The notes: generated by a model from the letters alone, not told the origin. DNA of 64,000 nucleotides from Bog-756 sp963710495 (GCA_963710495.1 CAVQAI010000009.1:496001-560000); one strand, 5' to 3'; shown: positions 33,334 through 43,076, counted from the first letter of the stretch. Numbers and translations are program-made.

Positions 33334-34515
33334 CTACGGGCGGAAGACCACTTTGATGGCGTGGGAATTGCCACGGTCGAGGGCCGTCGAGATGGCGGCC
33401 CGATACTCCTCGAGGCCGAACTCGTGGGTGATGACCGCATCCCCGGGGAGCAAACCGGCGGCCAGGATGTCGAGCGCCCGGTCGACGGAGTGGCGATCGG
33501 GACCTCCGGCCAACCCCGGAGCCGAGGCGGCGTCGACCGTATGATCGATGGAGCCCACCAGGGCCGCCTCCTTGTACCACACCGGCGTCAGGTCGACCTT
33601 GCTGATGCCCGCCGCTCCCAGCAGCAGAACGGTGCCGCGGTGGGACACGGCCCGCAGGGCCTCGGTCACCGACTGGGGAGCCCCCACCGCTTCGACCACG
33701 TGGGGAAAGCCGCCCATCAGCATGACGTGGGCCCCGTGGCCGATGACCCGCGCCCCGACCAGGTCGGCCAAGGCCTCGTAGTGGGCATTGTCGGGATCGG
33801 TCCTCACGACGTGGTCGGCTCCGCACCGGGCGGCCGACTCGGCCTGGAAGGGATGGCGGGCCAGGACCGTCACGGGACAGCCCGGGAAGAGGCCTTTGAG
33901 GGCGGCCACCGCGGCGAGCCCGATGATCCCGGCACCGACCACGAGGACCGGATCGCCGTCGGACGGTGGGGCGCGCAGCAGCCCGTGACAGGCGATCGAG
34001 ACCGGCTCGTGCAGGCAGGCCACCGAGTCGGGCACGGCGTCGGGAAGAGGATGCAGCATGGTGGCGTGCGCCAGCACCTGTTCGGCCCAGCCCCCACCGA
34101 GCTCCGACGTGTACCCGAGCGTCCGCCCGTTGCTGACCACCCGGCTGTCGAGGTGGAGGCAGGAGGACGACCAGCCCCGGGCACAGTTGGCGCACGGTGG
34201 ATCGATGCCGCGGGCCAGGCACGGGATGCACGGGTCGACGGCCACTCGCGTCCCCGCCGGATGGGGACACTGTGGTCCCGACTCCACCACCCGGCCGGCG
34301 ATCTCGTGTCCGAGGACGAACGGGAACGAGCCCATCGAGGCCAGTGCGGGCGATGGGCCCACATTGTGGGCGAACAGATGGAGATCGCTCCCACAGATCC
34401 CTCCGGCGCTCACCGCCACACGAGCCCACGCCGGGCCGGGCAGCTCGGGCTCGGGAAGGTCGGTCAAGGACACCGGAAGGGCGGGGTCCACCATGTCGAA
34501 CTGGATGGCGCGCAC
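33334..34515 (-). CDS. Zinc-binding alcohol dehydrogenase
   Basis: 393 residues. Catalytic zinc residues in GGICGSDLHLFAHN and GHEIAGRVVE; the structural-zinc cysteines appear in PCIPCLARGIDPPCANC and SSSC; Rossmann loop VVGAGIIGLAAVAAL. Resembles the threonine/sorbitol dehydrogenase branch of the MDR family. First gene of an operon with an SDR. Divergent from the PhyH dioxygenase at 34593 with a 77-bp intergenic region. Confidence 0.9.
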   Translation of the reverse strand: MRAIQFDMVDPALPVSLTDLPEPELPGPAWARVAVSAGGICGSDLHLFAHNVGPSPALASMGSFPFVLGHEIAGRVVESGPQCPHPAGTRVAVDPCIPCLARGIDPPCANCARGWSSSCLHLDSRVVSNGRTLGYTSELGGGWAEQVLAHATMLHPLPDAVPDSVACLHEPVSIACHGLLRAPPSDGDPVLVVGAGIIGLAAVAALKGLFPGCPVTVLARHPFQAESAARCGADHVVRTDPDNAHYEALADLVGARVIGHGAHVMLMGGFPHVVEAVGAPQSVTEALRAVSHRGTVLLLGAAGISKVDLTPVWYKEAALVGSIDHTVDAASAPGLAGGPDRHSVDRALDILAAGLLPGDAVITHEFGLEEYRAAISTALDRGNSHAIKVVFRP

Positions 34516-34592
34516 GCGGCCAGCGTAGGCGCGCCAGCCCTTCGTCCCCGGGCCGGCGCGGCCGTCCGGACGGCCGGGCCTTAGGATGCGCC

Positions 34593-35492
34593 GTGGTGCG
34601 ACTCTCGGACGACCATCTGGAGGACGTTCGCCGTCGAGGCTTCTGTCTGGTCGAGGGCTTCCTGGATCCCGACGAGCTGCAAGCCGCCCAGGAGGCCCTG
34701 TGGCTGCACTTCCCGAAGCCGGAGGAGTACTTCGCCCATCCGTCCCGCTACCCGCAGTACGCCGGCAACCAATTCGGTGGGGTGGAGGAGTTTCCCTACC
34801 GGGCGTGGGCGCTCAACCGTCTCGCCTTCCACCCGGACCTGGTCGACGCCGCCGAGCGCTACCTCGGAACAGGCGACCTGCACCTCTACAAGGTGGAGCT
34901 CTGGGCAAAATACGGGGGGGCCGCCGACTACGAGCAGCCCCTGCACCGCGACTTCGGGAGCCACAGCCTGGTGGTCCCCCGCCCGGACCGCCGGTACCAG
35001 CAGCTCACCACCTTCATCTACCTCTCCGATGTCGGCACCGAGGACGGCCCGACCCGGATCGTGCCCTACGACCGAGGCAAGGACGTCCCCTTCACACCCC
35101 TGTATCTGGAGTTCGGCGCCCTGGCCGCCGCCGAGTTCAGCGCCGTGGCGCCGGCCGGCAGCCTGCTCGTCTACCGAACCGACATCCTCCATCGGGGGTC
35201 GAACCTGACCGGGTCGGCTTCGTCGCGTTTCTCCATCCTGGCCGACTACCAGGTCCGAGGAACCACCTGGGGAGGGAAGATGGCGTGGCCGAAGCAGTCT
35301 CCGCAACGGTGGGCCAAGCTGATGCCCGAGTGCACCGTCCGGGAGCGGGACCTGTTCGGCTTCCCCAGGCCCGGGGACCCGTACTGGGACGACCAGAGCC
35401 TGGCCGACGTCGCCCGCCGCTATCCCGGGATGGACATGGCGCCCTACCGGAGGGCGCGCCCGGTCACTGCGGATGCTCGTCCAACCCGGTGA
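34593..35492 (+). CDS. Phytanoyl-CoA dioxygenase (PhyH) family protein
   Basis: 299 residues from GTG 34593 (a second GTG follows directly). Fe(II)/2-oxoglutarate oxygenase with H-R-D in PLHRDFGSHS, the distal His in DILHRGSNLTG and Arg of SSRFSIL. DGPTRIVPYDRG is the family core strand. The last 29 bases overlap the convergent sulfotransferase gene. Different subfamily from the PhyH at 20.0 kb. Confidence 0.88.
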   Translation: MVRLSDDHLEDVRRRGFCLVEGFLDPDELQAAQEALWLHFPKPEEYFAHPSRYPQYAGNQFGGVEEFPYRAWALNRLAFHPDLVDAAERYLGTGDLHLYKVELWAKYGGAADYEQPLHRDFGSHSLVVPRPDRRYQQLTTFIYLSDVGTEDGPTRIVPYDRGKDVPFTPLYLEFGALAAAEFSAVAPAGSLLVYRTDILHRGSNLTGSASSRFSILADYQVRGTTWGGKMAWPKQSPQRWAKLMPECTVRERDLFGFPRPGDPYWDDQSLADVARRYPGMDMAPYRRARPVTADARPTR

Positions 35493-36096
35493 ACATCCGA
35501 AAGTCCGAGGTGGTGTTCACGTGGGGGAAGGGCTCGGTGGGCGTGTCGACACCGAGGGCGCGGCATAGCGGGCCCCAGCCGTCGCCAGGCCGCCACTCGA
35601 CCAGTCGGGCGGGCGCGACGGACGCGCGCACGGTGGCGTTGTGGTGCTCGTACGCCCGGATGGCCTCCTGGCGGTCGCGCCACCCGGGGGTGAAGCGCTG
35701 CTCCAAGAGGGTGGTGATCATGGCCAGTTCGGCCACCGCCCCCGGATCGTCGGGGTTCGCCCCGCGGGCCAGCACGGAGAAGATCGTCTGCGAGGCGCTG
35801 GCCCACCACGCTTCGGGATCGCGGACCGACAGGACGACCACCGCGTCCGGGGCGAACCGGCTCAGCTCCGGCCAGAAGGCGGCCGCCGGCCAGTCGACCG
35901 TGGCGACGTAGTCGCCCAGGAAGCTCGCCCAATCGGGCTCCTCCCGGAGGGCTCGGGCCCAGGCCTCCGCCTGATCGGGGCGGTTGATGACCTCCAGCAT
36001 GTGGTAGCACGGGGCCCCGAGCAGCTGCTCGAGAGCGAGCTTCAGCGAGTGGGTGCCGGTCCGGCCGAGTCCGGCACCGACGACTCTCAAGCTCAT
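35464..36096 (-). CDS. Sulfotransferase-family protein
   Basis: 210 residues from ATG 36096. The N-terminal GAGLGRTGTHSLKLALEQL is the 5'-phosphosulfate-binding loop of the single-domain sulfotransferases, VLSVRDPEAWWAS the 3'-phosphate-binding strand, and FPHVNTTSDF a conserved C-terminal element of this subfamily (NAD-like/GPI-linked short form, common in actinobacteria and plants' pathogens). Likely transfers sulfate from PAPS to an unknown acceptor. Its 3' end overlaps the PhyH gene by 29 bp. Confidence 0.85.
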   Translation of the reverse strand: MSLRVVGAGLGRTGTHSLKLALEQLLGAPCYHMLEVINRPDQAEAWARALREEPDWASFLGDYVATVDWPAAAFWPELSRFAPDAVVVLSVRDPEAWWASASQTIFSVLARGANPDDPGAVAELAMITTLLEQRFTPGWRDRQEAIRAYEHHNATVRASVAPARLVEWRPGDGWGPLCRALGVDTPTEPFPHVNTTSDFRMFTGLDEHPQ

Positions 36097-36361
36097 GACT
36101 CCCCCATTCCCGTCGGGACGGGCCGAACCGCCCGGCAGAGTGTGCCACAGCGCCGTCGCCATCGGGGATTGCCGCCAGACGGTCTGCCAAATTCCGCCCG
36201 CCGGGCCGCCCGCCGGGATCGCCGCCCGACGGGAATGCCTCCGGCCCACAGTGCGTTGTCCGCGGGTGGGCCAGCGCGCCCGACGTGAACGACTGGTGGT
36301 TCGGAGGGACGGCGATCGGTTCGAGGGTCGTCCACCGGACACGAGGACCTGAGGAGCGCAC

Positions 36362-37852
36362 GTGAGTGATGTGAACCCAGCGCCGGAGGCGCGCACGTTG
36401 ACGTCCGAGCCAGATCCGCGCCGCTGGTCGATCCTGGCCGTCGTGATCGTGGCCCAGTTGATGGTGGTCCTCGACGCCTCGATCGTGACCATCGCGCTGC
36501 CATCGGCCCAGAGGGCCCTGCACATCTCCGTCGCCAACCGGCAGTGGGTCATCACCGCCTACACCCTCGCCTTCGGGGGTCTGCTGCTGCTGGGAGGAAG
36601 GGTGGCCGACTTCGGTGGTCGCAAGCGCATGTTCGGCGTCGGCCTGATCGGGTTCGCCGCCGCATCGACGCTCGGTGGGCTGGCCGCCAACCAGGCAATG
36701 CTCTTCGGGGCACGGGCGCTCCAGGGCGCGTTCGCCGCCCTGATGGCTCCGGCCGCCCTCTCCATCCTGACCATCACCTTCCAATCCGATCCCTCCGAAC
36801 GGGCCAAGGCCTTCGGCGCCTATGGCGCAGTGTCCGGAGCCGGCGGGGCCATCGGCGTGTTGGCCGGGGGCCTGCTCACCCAGTACGTCTCCTGGCGCTG
36901 GTGCCTGCTGGTCAACGTCCCGATCGCCCTGCTGGCCGCAGTGGCGGCGAGCCGCGTGGTGCACGAGAGCCGAGCAGAGGGTTCCACCCGATACGACATC
37001 CCCGGCGCCCTGCTGTCGACGGCTGGTCTGGTCAGCCTGGTCTACGGGTTCACCAAGGCCAGCTCGGACGGGTGGGGATCGGGCGTCACGCTCGCCTTGC
37101 TCAGCATGGCCGTGGTCCTGTTGGCCACCTTCGTGGTGGTCGAGTCCAATTCGAGCCATCCCCTGCTGCCCATCCGGGTCGTCGCCGAGCGCAATCGCGG
37201 CGGTTCCTTTTTGGCCTCGTTCCTCACCGGCGCCGGCCTCTTCGCCATGTTCGTGTTCCTCAGCTACTACATGCAGGGCGTCCTGCACTATTCCGCCCTG
37301 AAGGCCGGGGTCGCCTTCCTCCCGTTCGCCGCCGGGATCATCATCGCCGCCTCCGCCTCGTCGACCCTGGTTCCCCGGATCGGGCCGCGGCTACCGATGA
37401 CGGCCGGACTTTTCATCGGCGCCGTCGGGTTGGCCTGGCTGAGCCAGATCGGCGTCCACACGTCCTTCTGGGCCTACGTCTTCGGGCCGCAGGTCCTGAT
37501 GAGCGTGGGGCTCGGACTGGCCTTCCCGGCCATGAGCAGCACGGCGCTGACCAACGTGCGGGACAAGGACGCCGGGGTGGCCAGCGCCCTGGTCAACACG
37601 ACGCAGCAGATCGGCGGGTCACTCGGGACCGCCCTCCTGAACACGGTGGCGGCCACGGCCACGGCCAGCTACGTCTCGTCCCACGGTCCGGCCTTCCTAC
37701 CCGCCGGCCTGGTCCACGGCTATTCGGTGGCCTTCATCCTCGGGGCGGGAATGCTCGCCCTGGGCGCCCTGGTCAGCGCAGTCCTGGTCCGGGGCCGACC
37801 ACCACAGGCGGTGGCTCTGCCGGCCCCGGAGCCGGCGTTCGCCGTCAGCTGA
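36362..37852 (+). CDS. DHA2-family (14-helix) MFS drug:proton antiporter
   Basis: 496 residues from GTG 36362 after GAGGAG. Fourteen hydrophobic segments. Motif A reads GGRVADFGGRKRMFGVGL, motif D1/LDASIVTIALPSAQ is in helix 1, motif C is present as VSGAGGAIGVLAGG in helix 5. This is the EmrB/QacA type of multidrug exporter. No adjacent regulator gene on this side. Probably exports hydrophobic or cationic toxicants. Confidence 0.92.
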   Translation: MSDVNPAPEARTLTSEPDPRRWSILAVVIVAQLMVVLDASIVTIALPSAQRALHISVANRQWVITAYTLAFGGLLLLGGRVADFGGRKRMFGVGLIGFAAASTLGGLAANQAMLFGARALQGAFAALMAPAALSILTITFQSDPSERAKAFGAYGAVSGAGGAIGVLAGGLLTQYVSWRWCLLVNVPIALLAAVAASRVVHESRAEGSTRYDIPGALLSTAGLVSLVYGFTKASSDGWGSGVTLALLSMAVVLLATFVVVESNSSHPLLPIRVVAERNRGGSFLASFLTGAGLFAMFVFLSYYMQGVLHYSALKAGVAFLPFAAGIIIAASASSTLVPRIGPRLPMTAGLFIGAVGLAWLSQIGVHTSFWAYVFGPQVLMSVGLGLAFPAMSSTALTNVRDKDAGVASALVNTTQQIGGSLGTALLNTVAATATASYVSSHGPAFLPAGLVHGYSVAFILGAGMLALGALVSAVLVRGRPPQAVALPAPEPAFAVS

Positions 37853-38000
37853 AGTCGACCGGGCGTCGGTCGGTCGCCCCCCGGGAACTCGGGATCGTCA
37901 CCACCCGGGCGGGTCAACGGGTCCTCGTCATGCGTTGCTCCCGGGGTGACCCGTATCCCGGCCGATCAGAGTCCCTACAATGGCGGGGGGTGAGCGCTTC

Positions 38001-38411
38001 ATGAGCCGGCTGCGACAGCTGAAGAGACAGACCAGGGCTCTTCTCGACGACCTCGGAGACAGCCCCGACCGCGTGGCCGCATCCCTGTCCGCGGCCGGCG
38101 TCCAAGGTGTCCCGAGAGACAACCGATCATGCGCGGTGGCCCTCTACCTGTCGGCCCAGATGGGAACCGAGGCCGAAGTGCGCGCCATCACCGTCGGCCA
38201 CTGTTCGATGCTCATCTCCTTGGTCAACCCGCAGAACTCCCGCCCGGCCGGCCGATTGCTGATCCAGCTCTCGAAGCCCATCCGCCAGTTCGTAGCCGAG
38301 TTCGATGCGATGGCCTACCCGACAATCGTGCGCCAGGGGGTCGAAAGCGTCCCGGCCCCCTCGGACGGACAACGAGGGCGGAAGGAAGCGGCGACCGCTC
38401 GTCGGTCCTAG
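38001..38411 (+). CDS. Hypothetical protein, no recognised family
   Basis: 136 residues from ATG 38001 after GGGGTGAG. N-terminal basic helix MSRLRQLKRQTRALLDD, then an alpha/beta segment with CAVALYLSAQM and GHCSMLISLVNP. No signal peptide or membrane helix. I do not recognise it. Its stop codon overlaps the convergent stop of the beta-helix gene. Confidence 0.6.
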   Translation: MSRLRQLKRQTRALLDDLGDSPDRVAASLSAAGVQGVPRDNRSCAVALYLSAQMGTEAEVRAITVGHCSMLISLVNPQNSRPAGRLLIQLSKPIRQFVAEFDAMAYPTIVRQGVESVPAPSDGQRGRKEAATARRS

Positions 38412-39850
38412 CGACTCATCACCACGGTCGAGCTGTGATCGCTGGTACCCAGCGGCGGGGTCACCGGAGACCGATGCAGGGCCAGGTATCCGCCGTCCGT
38501 CACCGACCATGCCGGGCCGGTCGGTCGGGCTGAGCCCGGCAGTCGTCCGAGTCGGACGCCGTTGAAGAACAAGCGGCCGGGCCCCTTGACGGTGATCCCA
38601 CCCTCATCCCCGTGCGTGCCGTTGGGTAGCTTGACGCTCCCGCCGTTGAAGGTGACCGCTTGTCCCGACGCCGCCGCCTCGGCCATCAGGGTGACATGTC
38701 GCTGACACCGGCAATTCTCGAACGTCACGGGTCCATGCAGTGCCTCGATGAGGCGCACGCCCTTCGTGCTCCTCGAATTGGACACGATGATGTTGCCCGA
38801 TCCGATGCCGGGAAGATCGCTCTCGAAATCCCATCCGTCGCCGGACGCCGAGTTGACCGTGACCCGGTTGAGAATCGAATCGACGGCGTAGCCCATGGTG
38901 ATGGCCTGCCGACCGGCGTTGGTGATGGTCAGACCGTCGACCCGGAGCCCACTCGTCGGCTCGTTGTCCTTGCCGAAGTTGGCAAAGACGGTCAGCCCGT
39001 CACCGAACGTGTTCTTGACCGAGACGTTGAGAATGGAGACGTTGTCACTCGACAGGATGTCGAACCCGGCCTGGCCGACGAGTTGCGAGTGGAATCCGCC
39101 CTCGGTGTTCGCTCCCTCGAGCGCCACGTTCTCGATCGTGACATCCTCTGTGTCCCTTACCCGGAAGATGGGGTGAACGGTTCGATCTCCCGAGTTCGAA
39201 GCGACGTGATCGTGGTAGACGCCGCCGTCGATGACCACCGGCTTGGTGATGAGGATTCCGCTCGTGTCGTAACAACCGCTGCCCACGAAGACGCCTCCCG
39301 GTGGCAGGGCGGCGATCGTCGGGGCCGGATCGGGCTGACACGGGTCGGCTGAGGCCGCCGGACCGACCGGCACCGTCGTGGTGCTGGTGGTCGGGGTGGT
39401 GGTGGTGCTGGTCGTTGTGGTGCTGGTGCTCGGTGTGCCACTCGACAGTGTGGTGGAGGACGCCGGGACCGTGGGGGCGGGACCGGCTGAGGTGCCGCCG
39501 GGCACGGTCGTGGTCGGGATGGTGGATTGCTCCGCTGGCGTCGCACCCGCCGGGGCGCCACCCCCCGGGGTCGGGCTCCCGGTCGGCCCGGTCGGAATCG
39601 AGGTGCTCGGAGCCACCGTCGTCGGGGTCGGCACCCCCGATGTGGTGGTGGTCGTGGTGGAAGACGTGCTCGGCGGGACCGGGAGCGCCGGTCCGCCCGA
39701 CGCGGACGGATGACCGGCAAGTGGAGGAGTTCTCAGGGCGATGGCGCTCCAGGTGGGTATGACCAGCCAGATCACCAACGCCATGGCCGGAAGCGCCAGC
39801 CACCATCGTCGCGGGTGCCGGCCGTCATGCGACGGTCTCCTCTGCCCCAT
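38408..39850 (-). CDS. Membrane-anchored right-handed beta-helix protein with Ser/Thr/Pro linker
   Basis: 480 residues. A single N-terminal membrane segment (about 16-36, WLALPAMALVIWLVI) follows a basic cytoplasmic tail. Residues about 45-170 are an extended Thr/Ser/Pro/Gly-rich linker, typical of cell-wall-spanning or O-glycosylated stalks. Residues 175-440 repeat the short strands of a pectate-lyase-like beta helix (VTIENVALEGANTEG, VSILNVSVKNTFGDG, LRVDGLTITNAG, NIIVSNSRSTKG). No clear catalytic set, so surface binding or polysaccharide lysis cannot be told apart. Confidence 0.8.
   Translation of the reverse strand: MGQRRPSHDGRHPRRWWLALPAMALVIWLVIPTWSAIALRTPPLAGHPSASGGPALPVPPSTSSTTTTTTSGVPTPTTVAPSTSIPTGPTGSPTPGGGAPAGATPAEQSTIPTTTVPGGTSAGPAPTVPASSTTLSSGTPSTSTTTTSTTTTPTTSTTTVPVGPAASADPCQPDPAPTIAALPPGGVFVGSGCYDTSGILITKPVVIDGGVYHDHVASNSGDRTVHPIFRVRDTEDVTIENVALEGANTEGGFHSQLVGQAGFDILSSDNVSILNVSVKNTFGDGLTVFANFGKDNEPTSGLRVDGLTITNAGRQAITMGYAVDSILNRVTVNSASGDGWDFESDLPGIGSGNIIVSNSRSTKGVRLIEALHGPVTFENCRCQRHVTLMAEAAASGQAVTFNGGSVKLPNGTHGDEGGITVKGPGRLFFNGVRLGRLPGSARPTGPAWSVTDGGYLALHRSPVTPPLGTSDHSSTVVMSR
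39370..39440. repeat. Low-complexity GTG/GTC repeats coding for the Thr-rich stalk
   Basis: Short units of the form GTGGTGCTGGTGGT recur on the plus strand. They are the reverse complement of Thr/Ser codons of the beta-helix protein's stalk and are prone to length change by slippage. Confidence 0.6.
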
Positions 39851-40160
39851 GTGCCCCTCCGTGCCCAGAGGCAGGAGCCACCCAGCCAGAAGGTCGCGGT
39901 CGGCGCATCTGGTTCGGCAACTCGGCTGACTCAGGGAGTCCCGTGGTTTTGCGTCCCCCCCTCACGGGAGGTTTGCCCTTGTCGTCCGTGCGCTCCATTG
40001 GAGCGGCCTCAGGCTAGTGCCGCGCTGCAACCCCAACAACACGGCTCGATTGAGTACCGTGTCACCATCTCGGGGCCGGTACGGCCGCAGGCCACCGTTC
40101 CCCCGCCCGAGCACCCGATCGTCCGTGGGGGGACCATCGAATGAGAACGGACTACACGAC
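39851..40160. other. 310-bp intergenic region with one 15-bp palindrome
   Basis: Between divergently read genes. The only clear structure is the palindrome CGCTCCA-T-TGGAGCG at 39991-40005. I see no convincing promoter hexamers or gene. Confidence 0.5.
39991..40005. promoter_or_regulatory. 15-bp perfect palindrome, candidate operator
   Basis: CGCTCCA-T-TGGAGCG, seven-base arms with a single central base, about 155 bp before the exported hydrolase gene and 140 bp before the beta-helix gene. Compatible with a dimeric regulator site. Confidence 0.35.
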
Positions 40161-41633
40161 ATGACATGTCCGAGGCCGAACGTGGTCGGCGGTGCCGTCG
40201 GGTTGCTCGTCGTCCTCCTGGCGGGAGCCTGCGGGAGCCAGCAGGGAACCTCCGGCGGTTCGACGACCACCCCGTCGGTGGCGGCGGCCTATCGGGGAGT
40301 GGCCAACCTGACCGGTCCCATCACCACCGGGCACGTGATCGAGCCCCTCTCCGCCGTGCCGATCGACCTCGGCGCCAACGGCTACGAGGAGCAGGAGTAC
40401 TTCGCCTCCGGCACGGCAACCGCCTTCACCGCCACCGCGGCGCCCAGTGACGGCCGGTGGTCGATCACACCGGCGTCTTCGGCTCCCTACCGGACGAGGA
40501 TCCTGGTGCGCCGCCCCACCGATCCAGCCCACTTCAACGGCACGGTGGTCGTCGAGTGGATGAACGTCTCCGCCGGGGAGTCGGCGCCCGATTGGGACTA
40601 CCTCAACCCGATGCTCATGCGGGACGGCTACGCCTATGTGGCCGTCTCGGCCCAAGCCCTGGCCGTCAACGGCGGTGCCCCGATCCTCGGCACGGTCTCC
40701 AACGGCACCAGCAGCGGCCTGGTCGGGACCGAGCCGGCTCGCTACGGCCAGCTCCATCACCCCGGCGACCAGTACGCCCTGGACATCTTCGCCCAGGTCG
40801 GGCGGGCGCTTCGGACCTCACCCCGGTCGGTCCTCGGCGATCTGCGCCCGAAGCACATCGTGGCCACCGGCGAGTCCCAGTCGGCCTTTTACCTCACGAC
40901 ATTTGCCGACGCCATCCAGCCGGTGGCCCACACCTTCGACGGCATCTTCATCCACAGCCGGGGCGGCTCGGGGGCGCCGCTCAATGGAACGGCCATCACC
41001 TCGAAACAAGCTCAGAACAACCTGTGGATCCGTACCGACCTCACGGTTCCGGTGTTCATGTTCGAGACCCAGACCGACTTGATCGAGCTGGGCTACGCCG
41101 CCGCCCGACAACCCAACACCGCCCACATCCGGACCTGGGAGGTGGCCGGTACCTCGCACGCCGACGCCTACCTCGTCGGCCCGGCCGCGGGTGCGTTGGG
41201 CTGCACCAACCCGGTCAATGACGGCCCGCAACACACCGTGGTCCAGGCGGCATTCTCGGCGTTCGACAAGTGGGTGAACGACGGCGTACCGCCACCCAGC
41301 CCGGCCGGGTTCCGCCTGGCCGGCACGGCACCGGCCGTCCTCGCCCTCGATGCGCACGGCAACGTGGTGGGAGGGGTGAGGACGCCGGCCGTCGACGTGC
41401 CCGTGTCGACGCTCAGCGGGGCCGCGCCGACCGGGACCAGCGAGATCTGCTCGTTGTTCGGATCGACAACCCCCTTCAGCGAGACGACCTTGGTCGGCCT
41501 CTACCAGACCAAGAGCGGGTACCTGGCTCGCTTCACCACCAGTCTGGACCGGGCCATCGGCCAAGGGTTCGTCCTCGGGGCCGACCGGTCGGGGTTGCTC
41601 GCCCAGGCACAGCAGGTCCAGCTGCCCGCCTGA
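40161..41633 (+). CDS. Exported alpha/beta hydrolase-domain protein (PF20091-like lipoprotein)
   Basis: About 490 residues from ATG 40161; upstream extension is out of context. Lipoprotein signal GLLVVLLAGACGSQQ with lipobox L-A-G-A-C-G, then a Thr/Ser-rich stretch. Two-part fold: RTRILVRRPTDPAHFNGTVVVEWMN, nucleophile ATGESQSAFYLTT, PVFMFETQTDLIEL and the His in VAGTSHADAYL match the alpha/beta-hydrolase domain found in actinobacterial secreted esterases. Probably hydrolyses esters outside the cytoplasmic membrane. Confidence 0.85.
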   Translation: MTCPRPNVVGGAVGLLVVLLAGACGSQQGTSGGSTTTPSVAAAYRGVANLTGPITTGHVIEPLSAVPIDLGANGYEEQEYFASGTATAFTATAAPSDGRWSITPASSAPYRTRILVRRPTDPAHFNGTVVVEWMNVSAGESAPDWDYLNPMLMRDGYAYVAVSAQALAVNGGAPILGTVSNGTSSGLVGTEPARYGQLHHPGDQYALDIFAQVGRALRTSPRSVLGDLRPKHIVATGESQSAFYLTTFADAIQPVAHTFDGIFIHSRGGSGAPLNGTAITSKQAQNNLWIRTDLTVPVFMFETQTDLIELGYAAARQPNTAHIRTWEVAGTSHADAYLVGPAAGALGCTNPVNDGPQHTVVQAAFSAFDKWVNDGVPPPSPAGFRLAGTAPAVLALDAHGNVVGGVRTPAVDVPVSTLSGAAPTGTSEICSLFGSTTPFSETTLVGLYQTKSGYLARFTTSLDRAIGQGFVLGADRSGLLAQAQQVQLPA

Positions 41634-41780
41634 CCCGCTCCCGGCCGGCCCGCTGTCCGGGCCGGTGGCCAGGGGTCTCCAGGACGCGCCGTTCGTGTGG
41701 GTCGGCGCCGGCCGACCAACGAGGACAACGGCAGCAGTACAGTCGGAGTTCGGGACCGGAGGAAGAGGGGGAGGTAGCCC

Positions 41781-43076
41781 GTGGAGAACCGCACCGTGGT
41801 GGCCTTCGATCAACACTCTCCCGACTACAAGGCGTCCTTCCCGCAGATCAGCCACCAACTCCGGTCACAGTGCCCGGCGGCGTGGACCGAGGGATACGGC
41901 GGCTATTGGGTCATCAGCGGGCGGGATCTCATCGGGGAGATGGCCAAGCACCCCGACCTGCTCTCCAATGACCACGATCCGCTCGGGGTCCGCCACGGCT
42001 ACGAGGGCATCGCCATCCCATCGCCGCAAGGTGCGACCAACCGTGGCGGCTTCATCGAGATGGACCCACCCGAGCAGCTCGAATACCGGCGCGTGCTGAA
42101 CCCCTACCTCTCGCCCGCGGCCATCGAACGCTGGCGACCGATGGTCCGAGACCTCAGCCACGCTTGTATCGACGAGATCATCGAGTCGGGCCAGCTCGAC
42201 TTCGTGGACGATCTGGCCAACGTCGTCCCGGCCGTTCTGACCATGGGTCTGCTGGGCTTCCCGCTCGGCGACTGGGTCATCTACTGCGAGCCGGCGCACG
42301 CCCTGGTCTACACGCCGCCCCACAGTCCCGACTTCCCGCGGGTGCTCGACCAGACCCTGGTCATGGTCGACCGGCTGGCGGAGGAGATGGACCGGGCCCG
42401 CACGAAGGCGCGGCCAGGAATGCTGAAGGCGCTGATCGACGCCCAGGACGCCGGGGCGTCGTTCGTGGACGACGACATCCTCGGCACCCTCACCTTGCTG
42501 ATCGGCGGCGGGTTCGACACCACCACCTCGCTCACCGCCCACGCCCTCACCTGGCTCGACCGGACTCCCGGCCAGCGTCAGCGGCTGGTGGACGATTCCG
42601 GGCTGCTCGACACGGCCACCGAGGAATTCGTCCGCTTCGTGACGCCGGCCCAGGGCGGCGGCCGGACGATCACCCGGGACTGCGTGATCGGCGGCCATTC
42701 GTTCCGCGCCGGCGAACGGGTCTGGATGGCCTACGCCCTGGCCAATCACGATCCTGACGCGTTCGAACAGCCCGACGAGATCACCCTCGACCGCTTCCCC
42801 AACCGTCATGCCGGCTTCGGGCTCGGCGTGCACCGGTGCATCGGGTCCAATCTGGCCCGGATGACGTTCAAGACGATGTTGACCGCGGTGCTCGAGCGCC
42901 TTCCCGACTACCGCCTGGCACCCGGCGGTGCGGTCCGCTACGAGGACATCGGTACCATCAACGGGTACAAGCACCTGCCCGCCACCTTCTCCCCCGCCCG
43001 GCGTGTGGGACCGTCGCTGGAACAGGTCATCGCCGGCTGGGAAGCCAGGCTGTACGACGGCGCCCCGGCGAGCTGA
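41781..43076 (+). CDS. Cytochrome P450 with adjacent ferredoxin gene
   Basis: 431 residues from GTG 41781. I-helix LLIGGGFDTTTSL (G-x-D-T), K-helix E-x-x-R in TEEFVRFVTP, heme loop FGLGVHRCIGSNLAR. The FGLGVHRCIG form with a C-terminal YEDIGTINGYKHLP tail is typical of actinobacterial P450s that pair with 3Fe-4S ferredoxins. The ferredoxin starts 14 bp after the stop, giving a two-gene redox unit. Confidence 0.94.
   Translation: MENRTVVAFDQHSPDYKASFPQISHQLRSQCPAAWTEGYGGYWVISGRDLIGEMAKHPDLLSNDHDPLGVRHGYEGIAIPSPQGATNRGGFIEMDPPEQLEYRRVLNPYLSPAAIERWRPMVRDLSHACIDEIIESGQLDFVDDLANVVPAVLTMGLLGFPLGDWVIYCEPAHALVYTPPHSPDFPRVLDQTLVMVDRLAEEMDRARTKARPGMLKALIDAQDAGASFVDDDILGTLTLLIGGGFDTTTSLTAHALTWLDRTPGQRQRLVDDSGLLDTATEEFVRFVTPAQGGGRTITRDCVIGGHSFRAGERVWMAYALANHDPDAFEQPDEITLDRFPNRHAGFGLGVHRCIGSNLARMTFKTMLTAVLERLPDYRLAPGGAVRYEDIGTINGYKHLPATFSPARRVGPSLEQVIAGWEARLYDGAPAS

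Noticed and set aside
33290..34429. N-terminal extension of the SDR at 32441-33289
   Set aside because: It is antisense-frame shadow of the Zn-alcohol dehydrogenase; the SDR nucleotide site begins right after ATG 33289.
39370..39440. Possible CRISPR-like or tandem repeat array
   Set aside because: Units are a few bases long, without spacers, and code for a Thr/Ser stalk.
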